This document shows, piece after piece, positions 27,090 through 36,750 of a DNA stretch of 64,000 bases (positions are counted from its first letter, which is position 1; every line of letters begins with the position of its first letter). The DNA lies in the NCBI GenBank assembly GCA_963763085.1, contig CAVXNB010000003.1:248001-312000 (forward strand), in the 5' to 3' direction. A model generated the notes under the pieces. That model was given only the letters and a program-made list of their open reading frames with translations. It did no database searches and was not told where the DNA came from. This DNA is from CAVXNB01 sp963763085 (GTDB lineage Bacteria > Actinomycetota > Acidimicrobiia > Acidimicrobiales > Bog-793). The position numbers and the translations under genes are program-made.

Positions 27090-28633
27090 GGGATCACCTT
27101 CCGTCCGGCAGAACCTGCCGCCGGCGAGTCGAGTGGATCGTACGAAGACAGGAACTCGATCATCGTGCGGACACCGAATCCTGTTGAACCCTTGCGGGAG
27201 TCGCCTGAGTCCTCCTCCGAGCGGGACGGGCCGGCGATGTCCAGATGAACCCAAGGCCGATCAGAAACAAACTCCTGCAGCAACAAGCCCGCCGTCAACG
27301 CCCCACCCCCTCCCGGCTTGCTTGTGTTCTTCATATCGGCGATCTCCGAGTCGATGTCGACCCGGTAGGCGTCGGGAAGCGGTAGCACCCAGGTCGCCTC
27401 GCCCGCTCGCTCCGACGCCGAATGGACCGCCGACAGCAGGCGGTCGTCGTTGCCCATGAGCCCGGCGATCTTGCGGCCGAGCGCGACCACGCAAGCGCCG
27501 GTGAGCGTCGCGAGGTCGACGATGGCGTCAGGCTCCTCCTCGACGGCGAGGGACAACCCGTCGGCGAGCACGAGCCGGCCCTCGGCGTCGGTGTTCAGGA
27601 CCTCGATGGTCTTGCCGTTCCGGATCTCCAGGACGTCACCGGGCTTGATCGCCCGTCCACCGGGCATGTTCTCGGTGGTCGGCGCGAAACCGATCACCCG
27701 GACACCTATCCCGAGGGCACGGCAGGCACCGAGAGTCGCGATGACGACGGCGGCGCCGCTCATGTCCGTCTTCATCGTCATCATCCCGTCGGCGGTCTTG
27801 AGCGACAGTCCGCCGGAGTCGAACGTAATGCCTTTGCCCACGAGTGCGACGGTCGGAATGCTGCCGTCGGCGCGCCTTTGGGCATCGGCGTCGGTCGGTT
27901 CGTAGACGAGCTTGATGAGCCGCGGCGGCTGGACCGAGCCGGCAGCGACCCCGAGCAGACCCCCGAGGCGGGCGGCGACGATGGCGTCCTCGTCGAGGAT
28001 CGTCGACTGGAGCCCGGCGCGCTCGGCCACCTCGACGGCGACCTCAGCGAGCTGGGTCGGGGTGAGCGCACCGGCCGGCTCGTTGGAGAGGTCCCGCGCC
28101 AGGCGAGTCGCGTCCGCGATGACGCGGCCCCGGTCGACGCCTCGCTCGGCGTCTCCGACCTCCCCGCTCCCGACGACGATCGTGAGCGACTCGAGTGGGT
28201 CCGGATCGCCGGCGTGGTAGCGCGTGAACCGGTAGCGGGCACCCCAGAAGCCCTCGATGGCCGCCTCCACCGCCTCCTCGGTTCCGACCCCGAAGCTCGA
28301 GATCCCGGTCAGGTCCAGAGCGGCCGACTTCGCACCACCCGTGGCATTCGCGAACGCCGCCGCCGCCCTGCGCAGCTTCGCCGTCCCCAGTCGCTTCGGG
28401 TCACCGAGTCCAAGCACCACCTCGACCCGGCCGCCATCGCCCGGCTCGACCAGCGCCTCGCCGAGCTTCGCCAAGAAACGCCTTCGTTCGCACCAGACAA
28501 CGTCCACCTCGAACCCGGGTCGCGCCGTCTCGAGGCCCTCGAAGGCGCCCCAGCCGACAGCCTCGACTTGTTCGGGAAGCGAATCGGATACGTGAGTCGG
28601 CAGCGTGGAGGGCGAGTGCATGACGGCCATCAT
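27086..28633 (-). CDS. pepA: Leucyl aminopeptidase (M17)
   Basis: About 515 residues. The C-terminal M17 domain is complete: VGKGITFDSGGLSLKTADGM with the metal-binding Lys and Asp, MKTDMSGAA, and the signature NTDAEGRLVLADGL. It removes N-terminal residues from peptides with two metal ions. ATG 28633 overlaps the adenosyltransferase stop (ATGA); ATG 28630 is equally possible. The 3' end overlaps the start of the glucokinase extension at 27089 by 4 bp, which supports that start. Confidence 0.92.
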   Translation of the reverse strand: MMAVMHSPSTLPTHVSDSLPEQVEAVGWGAFEGLETARPGFEVDVVWCERRRFLAKLGEALVEPGDGGRVEVVLGLGDPKRLGTAKLRRAAAAFANATGGAKSAALDLTGISSFGVGTEEAVEAAIEGFWGARYRFTRYHAGDPDPLESLTIVVGSGEVGDAERGVDRGRVIADATRLARDLSNEPAGALTPTQLAEVAVEVAERAGLQSTILDEDAIVAARLGGLLGVAAGSVQPPRLIKLVYEPTDADAQRRADGSIPTVALVGKGITFDSGGLSLKTADGMMTMKTDMSGAAVVIATLGACRALGIGVRVIGFAPTTENMPGGRAIKPGDVLEIRNGKTIEVLNTDAEGRLVLADGLSLAVEEEPDAIVDLATLTGACVVALGRKIAGLMGNDDRLLSAVHSASERAGEATWVLPLPDAYRVDIDSEIADMKNTSKPGGGGALTAGLLLQEFVSDRPWVHLDIAGPSRSEEDSGDSRKGSTGFGVRTMIEFLSSYDPLDSPAAGSAGRKVIP

Positions 28634-29193
28634 GCCCTCGCGCGGCGGGTGCGCACACTTCCACCCCGGGACGTGAGGTGCTCCCGCTCCTCGGCGCGCG
28701 CCAGCAGCCAGCACAGATCGGACAGGCGATTCAAGTACGGCACCACCTGCGAGCCTTCGCCGAGGCGCAGCGCGACGGCCAGCCGCTCCGCGCGTCGGAC
28801 GATGGTGCGAGCCAGGTCGAGCGCCGCGCCAGCACGGCTCTGGCCCGGTACGACGAACTCGGACGGCACGGCACCGGACGCTTCGAGCTCGTGAACACGG
28901 CGCTCGAGAGCATCGACCATCTCCGCGGTGACGAGCGTCACTCCGGGGGTGAGCTTGCGGCGGTTGCTCGGTGCCGTGGCGACCTCGGCCATGAGGACCC
29001 AGAGCCCGCGCTCGAGCCCGATGAGTTCGTCATCGAGCTTCGAGCCCGGGACTTCGGCCCGGGCCAGACCCAGAGCCGCCTGCGCTTCGTCGATGACACC
29101 ATTCGCGTCGATCCGCTGCGAGTCCTTGCGGACCCGTCCCCCGTAGAGGAGACCCGTGGTGCCGTCGTCGCCCCGTTTCGTCGAGATGCTCAC
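28630..29193 (-). CDS. Cob(I)alamin adenosyltransferase, PduO type
   Basis: 187 residues with the ATP-binding N-terminus STKRGDDGTTGLLYGGRV and the C-terminal RRAERLAVAL and YLNRLSDLCWLLA motifs. It converts cob(I)alamin and ATP to adenosylcobalamin. It starts with GTG 29193. It is the first gene of a leftward run with pepA and ppgK. No cobalamin riboswitch was found upstream. Confidence 0.92.
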   Translation of the reverse strand: MSISTKRGDDGTTGLLYGGRVRKDSQRIDANGVIDEAQAALGLARAEVPGSKLDDELIGLERGLWVLMAEVATAPSNRRKLTPGVTLVTAEMVDALERRVHELEASGAVPSEFVVPGQSRAGAALDLARTIVRRAERLAVALRLGEGSQVVPYLNRLSDLCWLLARAEEREHLTSRGGSVRTRRARA

Positions 29194-29252
29194 CGGACCG
29201 CAGCGTACTGGCGATCACCGCAACGGCCGTAACGGGTACTTAGACTCGTCGC

Positions 29253-29824
29253 GTGCCGAACCGTCGATTGCCCCGAGCCTTGTCGCGCCGTTCCGCGGTC
29301 GTCGCTGTCGCGGCGATGGTCCTGTTCGGGCTCGCCGCCTGCAGCTCCTCGAGCACCACACGACGACGACCACCGCCGCCCCGGGCACAACGTCGACGAC
29401 GGCGGCGCCGGTGACCACGACGCTTCCGCCCACCGCGGCGTCCATCGCTCAGATCAAGATGGCCTACTCCGTGCTTTTCGACCTCGCGAACCCAGCCATC
29501 GCGCCCAAGCTCGCCGTCGTCCAGGACGGTTCCATGCTTCGGGCGGCTTTCACGACGGCGCTCAAGTCGCCGCTCGCCAAGTCCGCCGCCGGCGCGACCG
29601 TCAGCAAGGTGACGATCTTGCACGGTGCCGGCTGCAGGACCGAATTCCTGCCCAGCCCGTGTGCAAAGGTCACCTACAGCATCTTGAGCCCAGACGGAAA
29701 GGCACTACTGCCGAACGCGGCCGGCCTGGCCGTCTATCTGAACGCAAAGTGGCTCGTCGCCAAGGTGACGATCTGCACGCTGCTCGAGCTCGAGAACGCC
29801 GGCACCGCGCCGCCCGGCTGCTAG
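29253..29824 (+). pseudogene. Lipoprotein with Thr-rich linker, one frameshift
   Basis: From GTG 29253 the signal sequence VVAVAAMVLFGLAACSSSS gives a clear lipobox (LAAC). Just after, the frame must change near 29360 to continue into a Thr/Ala/Pro linker and a ~120-residue domain ending at 29824 with several Cys. In the first frame the linker turns into Arg-rich nonsense. The domain segment IAQIKMAYSVLFDLANPAIA is well composed but not a family I can name. It is divergent from the adenosyltransferase. Confidence 0.65.
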
Positions 29825-29826
29825 GG

Positions 29827-30591
29827 CTAGCCACCCTCGCCCGGACGCGGGCCAGGCCTGATCCCCGGTGCCGAGCCCGGAAGCAGCTCCCGGGCGACGT
29901 CGCCTAGATCACTCACTGGGCCTGCCTCGACCACCCGGCCCTTTCGCAGGACCACCAGTTGCTCGGCCAGCTCAAGTGCCCGCGGGAGCTGCTGCTCGAT
30001 GACGAGGAGCGACGTGCCGGCGTCGCGGATCTCCCGCAACGCCCGGTAGACGTCGTCCACGACCCGTGGCGCGAGCCCGAGCGAGAGCTCGTCGACCACG
30101 AGAAACCTCGGCGGTACCGCCAGCACCCTCGCCAACGCCAGCATCCGTTGCTCGCCCCCCGATAGCGTGCCGGCGAGCTGGCGCCGGCGGTCGGCGAGCC
30201 GCGGGAAGCGCTCGTAGGCGCGCGCGAGCGCTTCGGCCGCGCCCTTCCGGTCGAGCGCCCGCATGAATGTCAGGCGGAGGTTGTCCTCGACGTCCAAGGT
30301 CGCGAACACCGATCGCCCCTCGGGAGCATGCGCGACACCCTTGCGCACGAGCTTCCAGGTCGGAAGACCGGTGACGTCCTCTCCGGCCAGAAGGATCCGA
30401 CCCCTGGTCAGCGGGACGAGTCCCGTCGCGACGCGGGCGATGGTGGACTTCCCGGCACCGTTCGGTCCGACGAGCGCCGTGACCGAGCCGGCGGCGACCG
30501 ACAGCGACACGCCGAACAACGCCCGAAACCGCCCGTACGCGGCCGAGACGTCCCGCAGCTCGAAGGCCGGCGAGCCGGACAGATCACTCAT
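29827..30591 (-). CDS. livF: Branched-chain amino-acid-type ABC transporter ATPase (LivF)
   Basis: 254 residues. Walker A VGPNGAGKST, signature LSGGEQRMLALAR and Walker B FLVVDELSLGL are all present. It energises uptake together with LivG. Its start overlaps the livG end by 4 bp. Confidence 0.92.
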   Translation of the reverse strand: MSDLSGSPAFELRDVSAAYGRFRALFGVSLSVAAGSVTALVGPNGAGKSTIARVATGLVPLTRGRILLAGEDVTGLPTWKLVRKGVAHAPEGRSVFATLDVEDNLRLTFMRALDRKGAAEALARAYERFPRLADRRRQLAGTLSGGEQRMLALARVLAVPPRFLVVDELSLGLAPRVVDDVYRALREIRDAGTSLLVIEQQLPRALELAEQLVVLRKGRVVEAGPVSDLGDVARELLPGSAPGIRPGPRPGEGG

Positions 30592-31343
30592 ATGGCCTCG
30601 CCCAGGTAGGCACGCCGCACAACTGGGTCGGCCAGGACGGTCTCTACCGGGCCGGAAGCGATCAGCTTGCCGAAGTCGAGCACGTAGGCGCGTTCGACGA
30701 CCGCTCGCACGAGCTCGAGATCGTGCTCGACGAGCAGCATCGCGGTCCGGCGGCTCGCCCGCACCGTAAGCAGGACGGTTGCGAACGCCATCGTCTCGTT
30801 CGTGTCGAGGCCCGACGAAGGCTCGTCGAGGAGCACCAGCAACGGGTCCTGCACGAGCGCCCGCCCGAGCTCCACGAGCCGGCCGTGTCCCTGGCTCAAC
30901 GTCTCGATGGGATCGTCGGCGACCTCCTCGAGGCCGAGCTGGACGAGGAGCTCTTCGACCCGGGCCACGGCCACGCCGGCCCGGCCGCGGCCGATCAGGT
31001 CCTTCCAGAGGCGGCCGTCTGCCTGATGCACCCTCTGCGCGACCATGAGATGGTCGCGCGGGCTCATCCCGGCAAAGAGCTCGAGCCGCTGGAACGTACG
31101 CCCGATCCCGAGCCGGGCCCGCTCGTAGACGGCGAGCCGGTCGATCCTCCGCCCCTCGAAGCTGACCTCCCCCTCGTCCAGATGCCGCACCCCGTTCAAG
31201 CAGTCGAACAGCGTCGTCTTCCCGGCGCCGTTCGGGCCGACCAGGCCGACAGCTTCGCCTGCCTCGACCTCTACCGAGACGCCGTCGAGGGCGACGATCC
31301 CGCCGAAGCGCTTGCCGATTCCCGAAGCCTCCAGCAGCGCCAT
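30588..31343 (-). CDS. livG: Branched-chain amino-acid-type ABC transporter ATPase (LivG)
   Basis: 251 residues with Walker A VGPNGAGKTT, signature LSQGHGRLVELGRAL and Walker B LLVLLDEPSSGLD. It has the LivG-specific inserted loop after Walker A. It begins 2 bp from the end of the permease gene, and the signature variant SQGH is common in LivG. Confidence 0.92.
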   Translation of the reverse strand: MALLEASGIGKRFGGIVALDGVSVEVEAGEAVGLVGPNGAGKTTLFDCLNGVRHLDEGEVSFEGRRIDRLAVYERARLGIGRTFQRLELFAGMSPRDHLMVAQRVHQADGRLWKDLIGRGRAGVAVARVEELLVQLGLEEVADDPIETLSQGHGRLVELGRALVQDPLLVLLDEPSSGLDTNETMAFATVLLTVRASRRTAMLLVEHDLELVRAVVERAYVLDFGKLIASGPVETVLADPVVRRAYLGEAI

Positions 31344-31344
31344 C

Positions 31345-33279
31345 TCAGCCCACCGCCTGCGGGTGCTGCCGCCACGAGACGAGCCGTTCGATCAACCGGC
31401 GTTTCTGCCATTCCACCATGCCCTCGGGGTGAAGGGCGTATGTGACGGCGCCGAGGCCGAAGAGGATCGGAAAGAGGTTGCGCCATTGCGAAGGGAGGTA
31501 GTCGAGGAGCTGGTAGAGGATGACGTACGCCATCCCGGCCTCGATCGCGCCCTCGACCGTGTAGACGCCTGTCGTCACCACCACGACCACGAACACGAGC
31601 GAGATAAGCGAATTGAAGTCGTTCGCGGAGACGGTGCCCTGCAGTGAGCCGAAGAGCGCACCGCCCACGCCGGCGAGTGCCGCCGCCACGGCGAAGACGG
31701 TGATCTTCAACCTCGCGAGATTGATGCCGATCGACGAGGCCGCGAGCTCGCTCCCGCGCATCGCCGCCAGCTCCCGACCCGTGGTGCCCCGCCGGATCGC
31801 CATCACGAGCGCGGCGCTGATTCCGAGCACGAGCATGGCGAGCACGAAGAACAGCTTCCCGCTCGTGAAGTTGAGCGAACCGAGCTGGGGGCGGGGGACG
31901 TTGACGCCGGAGTCGCCGTTTCCTGACCAGGAGAACTGGAAGCCGACGTTGTCGGCGAGCAAGCCGAAGGCGAGCGTCGCCAAGGCAAGGGCGAGCCCCC
32001 CGAGACGGAGCGCCGGCAGCGCCACGACGACGCCGACGGCCGCCGCCACGGCGCCGCCCGCCAGCATGCCGACGAGCACGGAGATGCCGAAGTGGGTGGC
32101 GAGCTGCGCGCACGTGAAGGCGCCGATGCCGGCGAACGCCGCCTGGCAAAGGGAGATCTGGCCGCTCATCCCCGTCAGCAGCACGATGGACAGGAAGATG
32201 ACCGAGTAGGCGACGCCCTGGGTGAGCGTGAACGTCCAGTTCGCCGGCACCCAAGTCAGACACGAAACAAAGAACACCGCCACCACAACCCACCCCCCCA
32301 CCCGCAGGGCGCGCTCGAGCCCGTAGCCCCCGATGGTCGTGGCCATGGGTGGTGGCGGCGGGTCGCAGCCCGCGAGGGGGTCGGTGTGGAACCAGCGTTC
32401 GCGCAGACCGGGCAGGAGGAGTAGCAGGGCGAGCAGGACCGCGAACGGGAGCGCCGGCCGCAGCCCGGAGGAGAGCACGCTCCCGCTCGGGAGGTAACCG
32501 CCGAGCAGCTCCTGGACGACGCCGAGACCGATGCCGCCCCAGAACGCCAGCGGCAGGCTGGTGAGGCTGCCGAACGCCGCCGCGGCGATGGCCGCCACGA
32601 GCAGGTCGGTGAAGTTCAGCACTTGCAGGTCGGCGAACAGCGGCGCGAGGAGCACGCCGGCCAGGCCCGCCAGGAAGCTCGAGAGGACCCAGATGGCGAT
32701 GCCGACGAGCTCGGAGTTGACGCCGGCGAGCTGGACCATGCGGGGACTCTCGGCCATCGCCCGCATCCGGAGTCCGATCTGGGTGAAGTGCGACATCAAC
32801 GACAGCAGCAGCACGACGGCGAGGGTCACGATGACGGTCGAGAGCTCCGTGCCGTTGATGGCGTCGCCGGCGACGTGGAAGTAGACCGTTCCGGGCGGCA
32901 GCCAGAGCGACGGCGGCGCCAGCCGCTGCTGGCTCCCGAAGATGAGGTCGAGCGCGGCCGGGATGGCGATCAGCATCCCGAGCGCGCTCACGAGCTTCAC
33001 GAGCACCGGCGCCGAGCGGATGAACCGGTAGAGGAAGCGGTCCATCGCGAGACCGAGCAACGGCGCCCCCACCACCACCGCCGCCACGAACGCAGCCCAG
33101 CTCGGCCAGCCGGCGTTGACGCACACGTAGAACACGAGCGCCGAGGCGTAGGCCTGCGCGCCGTAAGCGAGGTTGAACACGCCCGAGGTCTGGTACGTCA
33201 GGACGAGGCCGACAGCCATGAGAGCGAAGACGCACCCGTACGGCAGTCCCGGGATGGCATAGCTGAGAAACTGGCTCAC
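31345..33279 (-). CDS. Fused LivH-LivM permease
   Basis: 644 residues, about twice a normal permease. Residues 1-300 match LivH, beginning with SYAIPGLPYGCVFALMAVGL and containing the EAA-like turn. Residues 320-640 match LivM, with TGMSGQISLCQAAFAGIGAF and LRLGGLALALATLAFGLLAD. In most bacteria these are two genes; here one chain provides both halves of the channel. It lies between the binding-protein gene and livG in one operon. Confidence 0.9.
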   Translation of the reverse strand: MSQFLSYAIPGLPYGCVFALMAVGLVLTYQTSGVFNLAYGAQAYASALVFYVCVNAGWPSWAAFVAAVVVGAPLLGLAMDRFLYRFIRSAPVLVKLVSALGMLIAIPAALDLIFGSQQRLAPPSLWLPPGTVYFHVAGDAINGTELSTVIVTLAVVLLLSLMSHFTQIGLRMRAMAESPRMVQLAGVNSELVGIAIWVLSSFLAGLAGVLLAPLFADLQVLNFTDLLVAAIAAAAFGSLTSLPLAFWGGIGLGVVQELLGGYLPSGSVLSSGLRPALPFAVLLALLLLLPGLRERWFHTDPLAGCDPPPPPMATTIGGYGLERALRVGGWVVVAVFFVSCLTWVPANWTFTLTQGVAYSVIFLSIVLLTGMSGQISLCQAAFAGIGAFTCAQLATHFGISVLVGMLAGGAVAAAVGVVVALPALRLGGLALALATLAFGLLADNVGFQFSWSGNGDSGVNVPRPQLGSLNFTSGKLFFVLAMLVLGISAALVMAIRRGTTGRELAAMRGSELAASSIGINLARLKITVFAVAAALAGVGGALFGSLQGTVSANDFNSLISLVFVVVVVTTGVYTVEGAIEAGMAYVILYQLLDYLPSQWRNLFPILFGLGAVTYALHPEGMVEWQKRRLIERLVSWRQHPQAVG

Positions 33280-33307
33280 CCGGCCACAGGCCCCGCGCTC
33301 AGCTCCT

Positions 33308-34627
33308 TCACGTCCCGGGCACGCCCTTCGGCGGCGGGATCACGACCACGCGGCTGACGCCGGCGGGCTGGGGGACCCTGAAGCACGTGAACACGGTCCT
33401 GGCCGACCCGTACAGGGGCACGAACCGACCCCCGAGCGCCCGTACGTAGACATTGCAGTCGACCGGCCCGACGCTGCGATGCTCGTAACGCCAGTCGATC
33501 GGCGCCACGATGCCGTCCGCGGTGAAGGCCGTCAGCGAGTTGAGCGCATCGATGAGCTTGGTGCGGGTGAGATCGCGCCCCACCATGCGCAGCCCGGTCA
33601 CGAACATGTCGGCATCGACCCAGCCGGCCAGCGACGCCTCTCCCGGGAGGTCGTGTGGGTAGTACTTCGCGAGCTCCCTCAGATACAGCTCCATGCCGGG
33701 GTACTTGCCCGCCGACAGCCTCGCCGACTCGAACGGGACATGTCCGATGAGGAAGTAGACGCCTTGCATCAAGTTCGAGAACTTGGCGATCGCCGCCTCG
33801 TCGTAGCCGTTCAGCCAGTACTGGGCGACGGACCCCATGCCGTCCTGGTGCATGGTCCGCGACAGCAACGTGTTGCCGGAGAGGTCCATGCAGCTCGCGA
33901 CCAGGTCCACGTGCAGAGCACGCATCCGGTTGACGTCCGTGGTGAGGTCGACCGGCGGCGCCGGGATCGATGTGTCCTCGTACACGACCGGAATGTGGAA
34001 GCGGTGCATCTCGTAGGCGACGCCCTCGCAGCCCTGCTGGGAGCCGCTCACCTGGTAGGCGAGGATCCCGACCGCCTTGGCGTGCAGCTGCTCGGCCAGA
34101 TAGGCCGGCTCGGGGCCCGGTCGCGTGAAGGCGATGTACGAGCCCTCCGCGCCGAACAAGCTCGGGCCGTCCGCCCAGTCCGTGCTGACGGCGTAGCCGA
34201 ACGTCGGGACGTCGTTGGCCTCCAGGAAGCTCGCTCCCGCGAAGCTCGGGGTCGCCACGCCGACGACCGCGAAGACGTGATCCTGCTGGACCAGGGTGCG
34301 TACCTGGTCGGTGTTCTGCGAGGCGTTCGAGCCGTCGTCGAGTGGGTATCGGAACTCGATCGTGCGCCCGGCGACGCCTCCCTCGGCGTTGACCATCGAC
34401 AGATACGCCCTGACGCCGTCGAAGATCGGGGCGAAGTCGGCCGGGATCGGACCCGTGAGGGAGGCGACGCCGCCGACGACGATCTGCGAGCTGCTGACTC
34501 CCTCGACGTTGCCGGCGTGGGACACCGTCGTCTTGGCATTCCCGCACCCTGCCGCGACGACTACCACGGCCGCCATGGCGGCCACCAGCGCCGGCCGCCG
34601 ACGACGAGGAGCCCCAGCCGGCCGCAT
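33308..34627 (-). CDS. ABC transporter substrate-binding protein (LivK-like)
   Basis: 439 residues. A lipobox (VVVAAGCG) follows a short basic start at ATG 34627. The mature protein has the periplasmic-binding-protein type 1 fold: QIVVGGVASLTGPIPADFAP, then GVRAYLSMVNAEGGVAGRTI. It should capture a ligand outside the cell and deliver it to the fused permease. The ligand may be an amino acid, amide or other small molecule. It is the first gene of the liv operon and divergent from an Rrf2 gene. Confidence 0.9.
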   Translation of the reverse strand: MRPAGAPRRRRPALVAAMAAVVVVAAGCGNAKTTVSHAGNVEGVSSSQIVVGGVASLTGPIPADFAPIFDGVRAYLSMVNAEGGVAGRTIEFRYPLDDGSNASQNTDQVRTLVQQDHVFAVVGVATPSFAGASFLEANDVPTFGYAVSTDWADGPSLFGAEGSYIAFTRPGPEPAYLAEQLHAKAVGILAYQVSGSQQGCEGVAYEMHRFHIPVVYEDTSIPAPPVDLTTDVNRMRALHVDLVASCMDLSGNTLLSRTMHQDGMGSVAQYWLNGYDEAAIAKFSNLMQGVYFLIGHVPFESARLSAGKYPGMELYLRELAKYYPHDLPGEASLAGWVDADMFVTGLRMVGRDLTRTKLIDALNSLTAFTADGIVAPIDWRYEHRSVGPVDCNVYVRALGGRFVPLYGSARTVFTCFRVPQPAGVSRVVVIPPPKGVPGT

Positions 34628-34686
34628 TTCGACATCGTCCCACAGCGTCCCGCTTATCCGGCGGCTGGTCGCCGTACGATGAAGGG

Positions 34687-35130
34687 GTGAAGGTTTCGAC
34701 CCGCGGCGACTACGCAAGCCGTGCGCTGCTGTCCCTCGCACTCCGCGAGGACGCCTCACCGACGTCGGTCCGCGACATAGCCGAGAGGACCGGGCTTCCT
34801 CAGCCCTACCTGGAGCAGATCCTGCTGGCGCTGAAGGGAGCCGGCCTCGTCCGTTCCAAGCGGGGCGTCGGGGGCGGGTACATCCTCGCGAGATCGCCGG
34901 AGCAGATCACGCTCGGCCAGATCGTGAGCGCGGTCGACGGTCCGATCGTCGTCGGAGACTTCGGGCAGCCTCATCAGAACGGCGCCTGCGATCACGAGGG
35001 CCAGTGTGTGCTCCTGGCAGTGTGGGACGACGTCGGAGAGCACATGCGCCACCACCTCGACTCGTTCACGCTCGAGGACATGGTGCTTCGGGCGCGGGGC
35101 ACTGCTCCACCGCTCTCGCCACTCGACTGA
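34687..35130 (+). CDS. Rrf2 family transcriptional regulator
   Basis: 147 residues with the Rrf2 winged helix: STRGDYASRALLSLALRED, then LPQPYLEQILLALKGAGLVR and SKRGVGGGYILARSP. The cluster region has Cys in GACDHEGQC (a C-x5-C pair). IscR- and NsrR-type members use three Cys; the third is missing here. It could still bind a cluster with another ligand, or sense thiols like CymR. It is divergent from the liv operon (59 bp). Confidence 0.88.
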   Translation: MKVSTRGDYASRALLSLALREDASPTSVRDIAERTGLPQPYLEQILLALKGAGLVRSKRGVGGGYILARSPEQITLGQIVSAVDGPIVVGDFGQPHQNGACDHEGQCVLLAVWDDVGEHMRHHLDSFTLEDMVLRARGTAPPLSPLD

Positions 35131-35152
35131 CCTTTTGCAACAGCGGAATCTC

Positions 35153-35755
35153 TCAGCAGTTCCACCGTTCCACCACCGGCTCGGACCGCTTCCAACCGAG
35201 CACCCCGATGCCGCTCGAGTCGAGCACCAGGAGCCTGGCCATGTTCGGCGGCAAACCGAGCCAGCGGACCGCGAGCACGCAGAGAAGGTGCCCGTGCGCG
35301 AACACCAGCACCTCGCGTCCGTTCAGGAGGACGTCGCGCCGCAACGTGCCGAGGAACGAGTCGGCCCGCTTGCCGACGTCGGCGGCCGATTCGCCCGACG
35401 GCGCGCCATCCTCCCAGAGCCTCCAACCGGGCGAGCGGTCCTGGATCTCCGAGAAGGTGAGGCCTTCGTAATCGCCGTAGTCCCATTCGACGAGGCGGTC
35501 GTCGACGACGACCTCGTCACCGAAGCCGGCGAGGCGGCTCGTTTCCAGTGCTCGGCGGAGCGGGCTGGAGAACACGGCCGCCGGCTTGAACTCGGCCAGC
35601 CGACCGTTTAAGGTTCGGGCCTCCTCCTCTCCCGCCTGGGTGAGGGACGGATCAGTTCGCCCGGTGTGACGGCCGGCCATGCTCCACGCGGTCGCGCCGT
35701 GCCGGACCACGATGAGGCGGCCCGGCGTCTGAGGATCGAGATCGGACTTGATCAC
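35153..35755 (-). CDS. Histidine phosphatase family protein
   Basis: 200 residues with the RHG motif in RLIVVRHGATAWSMAGRHTG, the acid/base region VEWDYGDYEGLTFSEIQDRS and the second catalytic His in VLVFAHGHLLCVLAV. GTG 35755 is chosen since the catalytic motif begins about 16 residues later. Members act on phosphoglycerate, sugars or cofactor intermediates; specificity is unknown. It converges with the Rrf2 gene. Confidence 0.85.
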   Translation of the reverse strand: MIKSDLDPQTPGRLIVVRHGATAWSMAGRHTGRTDPSLTQAGEEEARTLNGRLAEFKPAAVFSSPLRRALETSRLAGFGDEVVVDDRLVEWDYGDYEGLTFSEIQDRSPGWRLWEDGAPSGESAADVGKRADSFLGTLRRDVLLNGREVLVFAHGHLLCVLAVRWLGLPPNMARLLVLDSSGIGVLGWKRSEPVVERWNC

Positions 35756-35974
35756 CGGGTCGAGCGTAGTTCGCCTTCCGACTGCAGCCCTGACCAGGGC
35801 GGGCGGCCACATACCGCAATCGGCCAGATGTTGATGGAACGATGGAATGGCAAGGCGGTGATTCGCGTTGTCATCATGTGAGAAACGAAGCAAGGAGAGG
35901 AAGACATTCCAGCGGAGAACAGGATCGAGGAAGCCACGACGCCGGAGCTGAGCCCCGGCGAGCGGAGTCGCGCC

Positions 35975-36724
35975 ATGAGGGAGCCCAGCTCCAGCGGGCC
36001 GGACTTGATGCGGCTGTTCCTTGACGATCTCGGCCGGTTCCCGCTTCTGAGCGCGGATGAGCAGACGGAGCTCGCCAAGAGGATCGAGCAGGGCGACGAG
36101 GAAGCCCGCAAGCAGATGATCGGTTCCAACCTGCGCCTCGTGGTGCACTGGGCACGCCGCTACCAGGGTCGCGGCGTCGACCTCGTGGACCTTGTCCAGG
36201 AGGGGACCTTCGGCCTGATGCGCGCGGTGGAGAAGTTTGATTGGCGGAAGGGATTCCGTTTCTCAACGTATGCGACGTGGTGGATCCGCCAGGCTCTGCA
36301 GCGTGCGGTTCAGTCCAAGGGGCGTGCCATTCGGCTGCCCGAGGACGCGCTCGCCGCTGAGCTCGAAGGCGATCCCGACCACGCCCGGTTGCCTCGCGTC
36401 GTGGCCAGTCTCGATCAGCCGTTGACGAGCGAAGCCACTGCAACGCTGGGTGACGTTGTGAGCGGCGACGAGCCGCCCTTCGAGGACGAGATCGCCCACA
36501 CGCTCACGCTGGGCAAGCTCGATGCGGCCATCGACCGCCTGCCCGACCTCGAGCGGGATGTCGTCAGGCTGCGTTTCGGGCTCGGTGGCGGCGCGCCTGC
36601 GTCGCTCGAGTCCACGGCCCGCACCCTCGGCATCGGTGTCCGACGTGTGCGGCGCATCGAAGCTGCCGCCTTGGCCTTCCTGGCTGCTCAGCCAGAGGTC
36701 GAGGGCGTTCACGACGCTGCCTGA
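35975..36724 (+). CDS. RNA polymerase sigma factor, sigma-70 family group 2-like
   Basis: 249 residues. Region 1.2 (DLMRLFLDDLGRFPLLSADE), region 2 (LRLVVHWARRYQGRGVDLVD, then FRFSTYATWWIRQALQRAV), a region-3 stretch and region 4 (LPDLERDVVRLRFGLGGG) are present. It lacks the long N-terminal region 1.1 of the main sigma factor, so it is an alternative or secondary sigma. An in-frame stop lies at about 35880, and no other ATG, GTG or TTG occurs before 35975, so the start is fairly safe. Confidence 0.88.
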   Translation: MREPSSSGPDLMRLFLDDLGRFPLLSADEQTELAKRIEQGDEEARKQMIGSNLRLVVHWARRYQGRGVDLVDLVQEGTFGLMRAVEKFDWRKGFRFSTYATWWIRQALQRAVQSKGRAIRLPEDALAAELEGDPDHARLPRVVASLDQPLTSEATATLGDVVSGDEPPFEDEIAHTLTLGKLDAAIDRLPDLERDVVRLRFGLGGGAPASLESTARTLGIGVRRVRRIEAAALAFLAAQPEVEGVHDAA

Positions 36725-36750
36725 GGTTCGCCTCGGTCAGTCCCTGCCCC

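Noticed and set aside
29194..29252. Cobalamin riboswitch before the adenosyltransferase gene
   Set aside because: The gap is only 59 bp and has no B12-box-like sequence.
31271..33235. 654-residue frame overlapping the LivHM gene
   Set aside because: Composition is Arg/Ala/Gly-rich with no helices; the other frame gives a proper permease.
33276..34643. 455-residue frame inside the substrate-binding protein gene
   Set aside because: A shadow frame without a signal peptide or family motif; the lipobox and binding-protein fold are in the other frame.
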